A DNA stretch of 5,890 nucleotides from Acidobacteriota bacterium (GTDB taxonomy: Bacteria > Acidobacteriota > Terriglobia > UBA7540): positions 1 to 5,890 of the forward strand of contig PMYF01000412.1 of the NCBI GenBank assembly GCA_003171295.1, read 5' to 3'. Shown in pieces: positions 5,758 through 5,890 of this stretch. The stretch's first letter is position 1; the number at the start of each line of letters is the position of its first letter. The notes under the pieces were generated by a model. The model did no database searches and was not told the origin of the DNA. It saw nothing but the letters and a program-made list of their open reading frames with translations. Both the position numbers and the translations under genes were made by a program.

Positions 5758-5890
5758 ATGGAACAAGTATGCGCACAAAGGGGGAAATTACCGGCAAAGT
5801 TGGAGAAAGAATTTGGGGAGTGTTTTCAGTGGGTTGCGGAGAAAAAGGGCTGGGAGGGGCTTGCGTGGCCGGCGAGGATGAGGCTGGCGG
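5758..5890 (+). CDS. Probable start of a gene running off the right edge
   Basis: An open frame starts at the ATG at 5758 and continues for 44 codons to the window end. The translation begins MEQVCAQRGKLPAKLEKEFG and continues with a Trp- and Lys-rich stretch (ECFQWVAEKKGWEGLAWPAR) that reads like ordinary protein, with many codons ending in G or C. The alternative frame ending at 5881 gives an Arg/Gly-rich product and is more likely a shadow. There is no strong ribosome binding site, and the same frame is open back to 5590 without another usual start codon. I do not recognise the family. Confidence 0.45.
   Translation, partial: MEQVCAQRGKLPAKLEKEFGECFQWVAEKKGWEGLAWPARMRLA

Noticed and set aside
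5675..5881. 68-residue Arg/Gly-rich plus-strand open frame
   Set aside because: It crosses two inverted repeats and overlaps a more protein-like frame starting at 5758; its composition is that of a shadow frame.

Overview
The window looks like an accessory carbohydrate-use region of a GC-rich soil bacterium, most likely an acidobacterium (Terriglobia-like). The main reasons are the small Cys/His protein on the minus strand, which resembles an uncharacterised family I associate with Acidobacteriota, and the density of GC-rich hairpin repeats between genes. The taxonomic call is recognition by eye, not a search result.

Layout: positions 1-389 hold no gene I can support, but they contain a good sigma70-like promoter ahead of the first gene. 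Positions 390-1913 (+) encode an exported GH29 alpha-L-fucosidase-type enzyme with a twin-arginine-like leader. A gap of 323 bases (1914-2236) follows, with a hairpin in the likely leader of the next gene. Positions 2237-4483 (+) encode an exported GH3 beta-glucosidase-type enzyme with a C-terminal fibronectin III-like domain. Positions 4484-4915 are a repeat-packed spacer between convergent genes: a terminator-like hairpin, three copies of a hairpin-centred repeat, and a 33-base perfect direct repeat that also has a degenerate inverted copy. Positions 4916-5419 (-) encode a 167-residue protein with two Cys clusters and a very acidic tail; its stop codon lies inside the direct repeat. Positions 5420-5757 are another non-coding stretch with several hairpins and a tandem heptamer array. 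A probable gene starts at 5758 (+) and leaves the window.

The two glycoside hydrolases point in the same direction and both carry export signals. Together they could trim fucosylated beta-linked plant or microbial glycans outside the cytoplasm (a fucosylated xyloglucan side chain is one possible target), GH29 removing terminal alpha-L-fucose and GH3 removing terminal beta-linked sugars. This cooperation is inferred from adjacency; no transporter or regulator gene is visible. The most unusual material is the repeat cluster at 4539-4923, where hairpin stems differ between copies but keep their pairing, and where a repeat copy has supplied the end of a gene.
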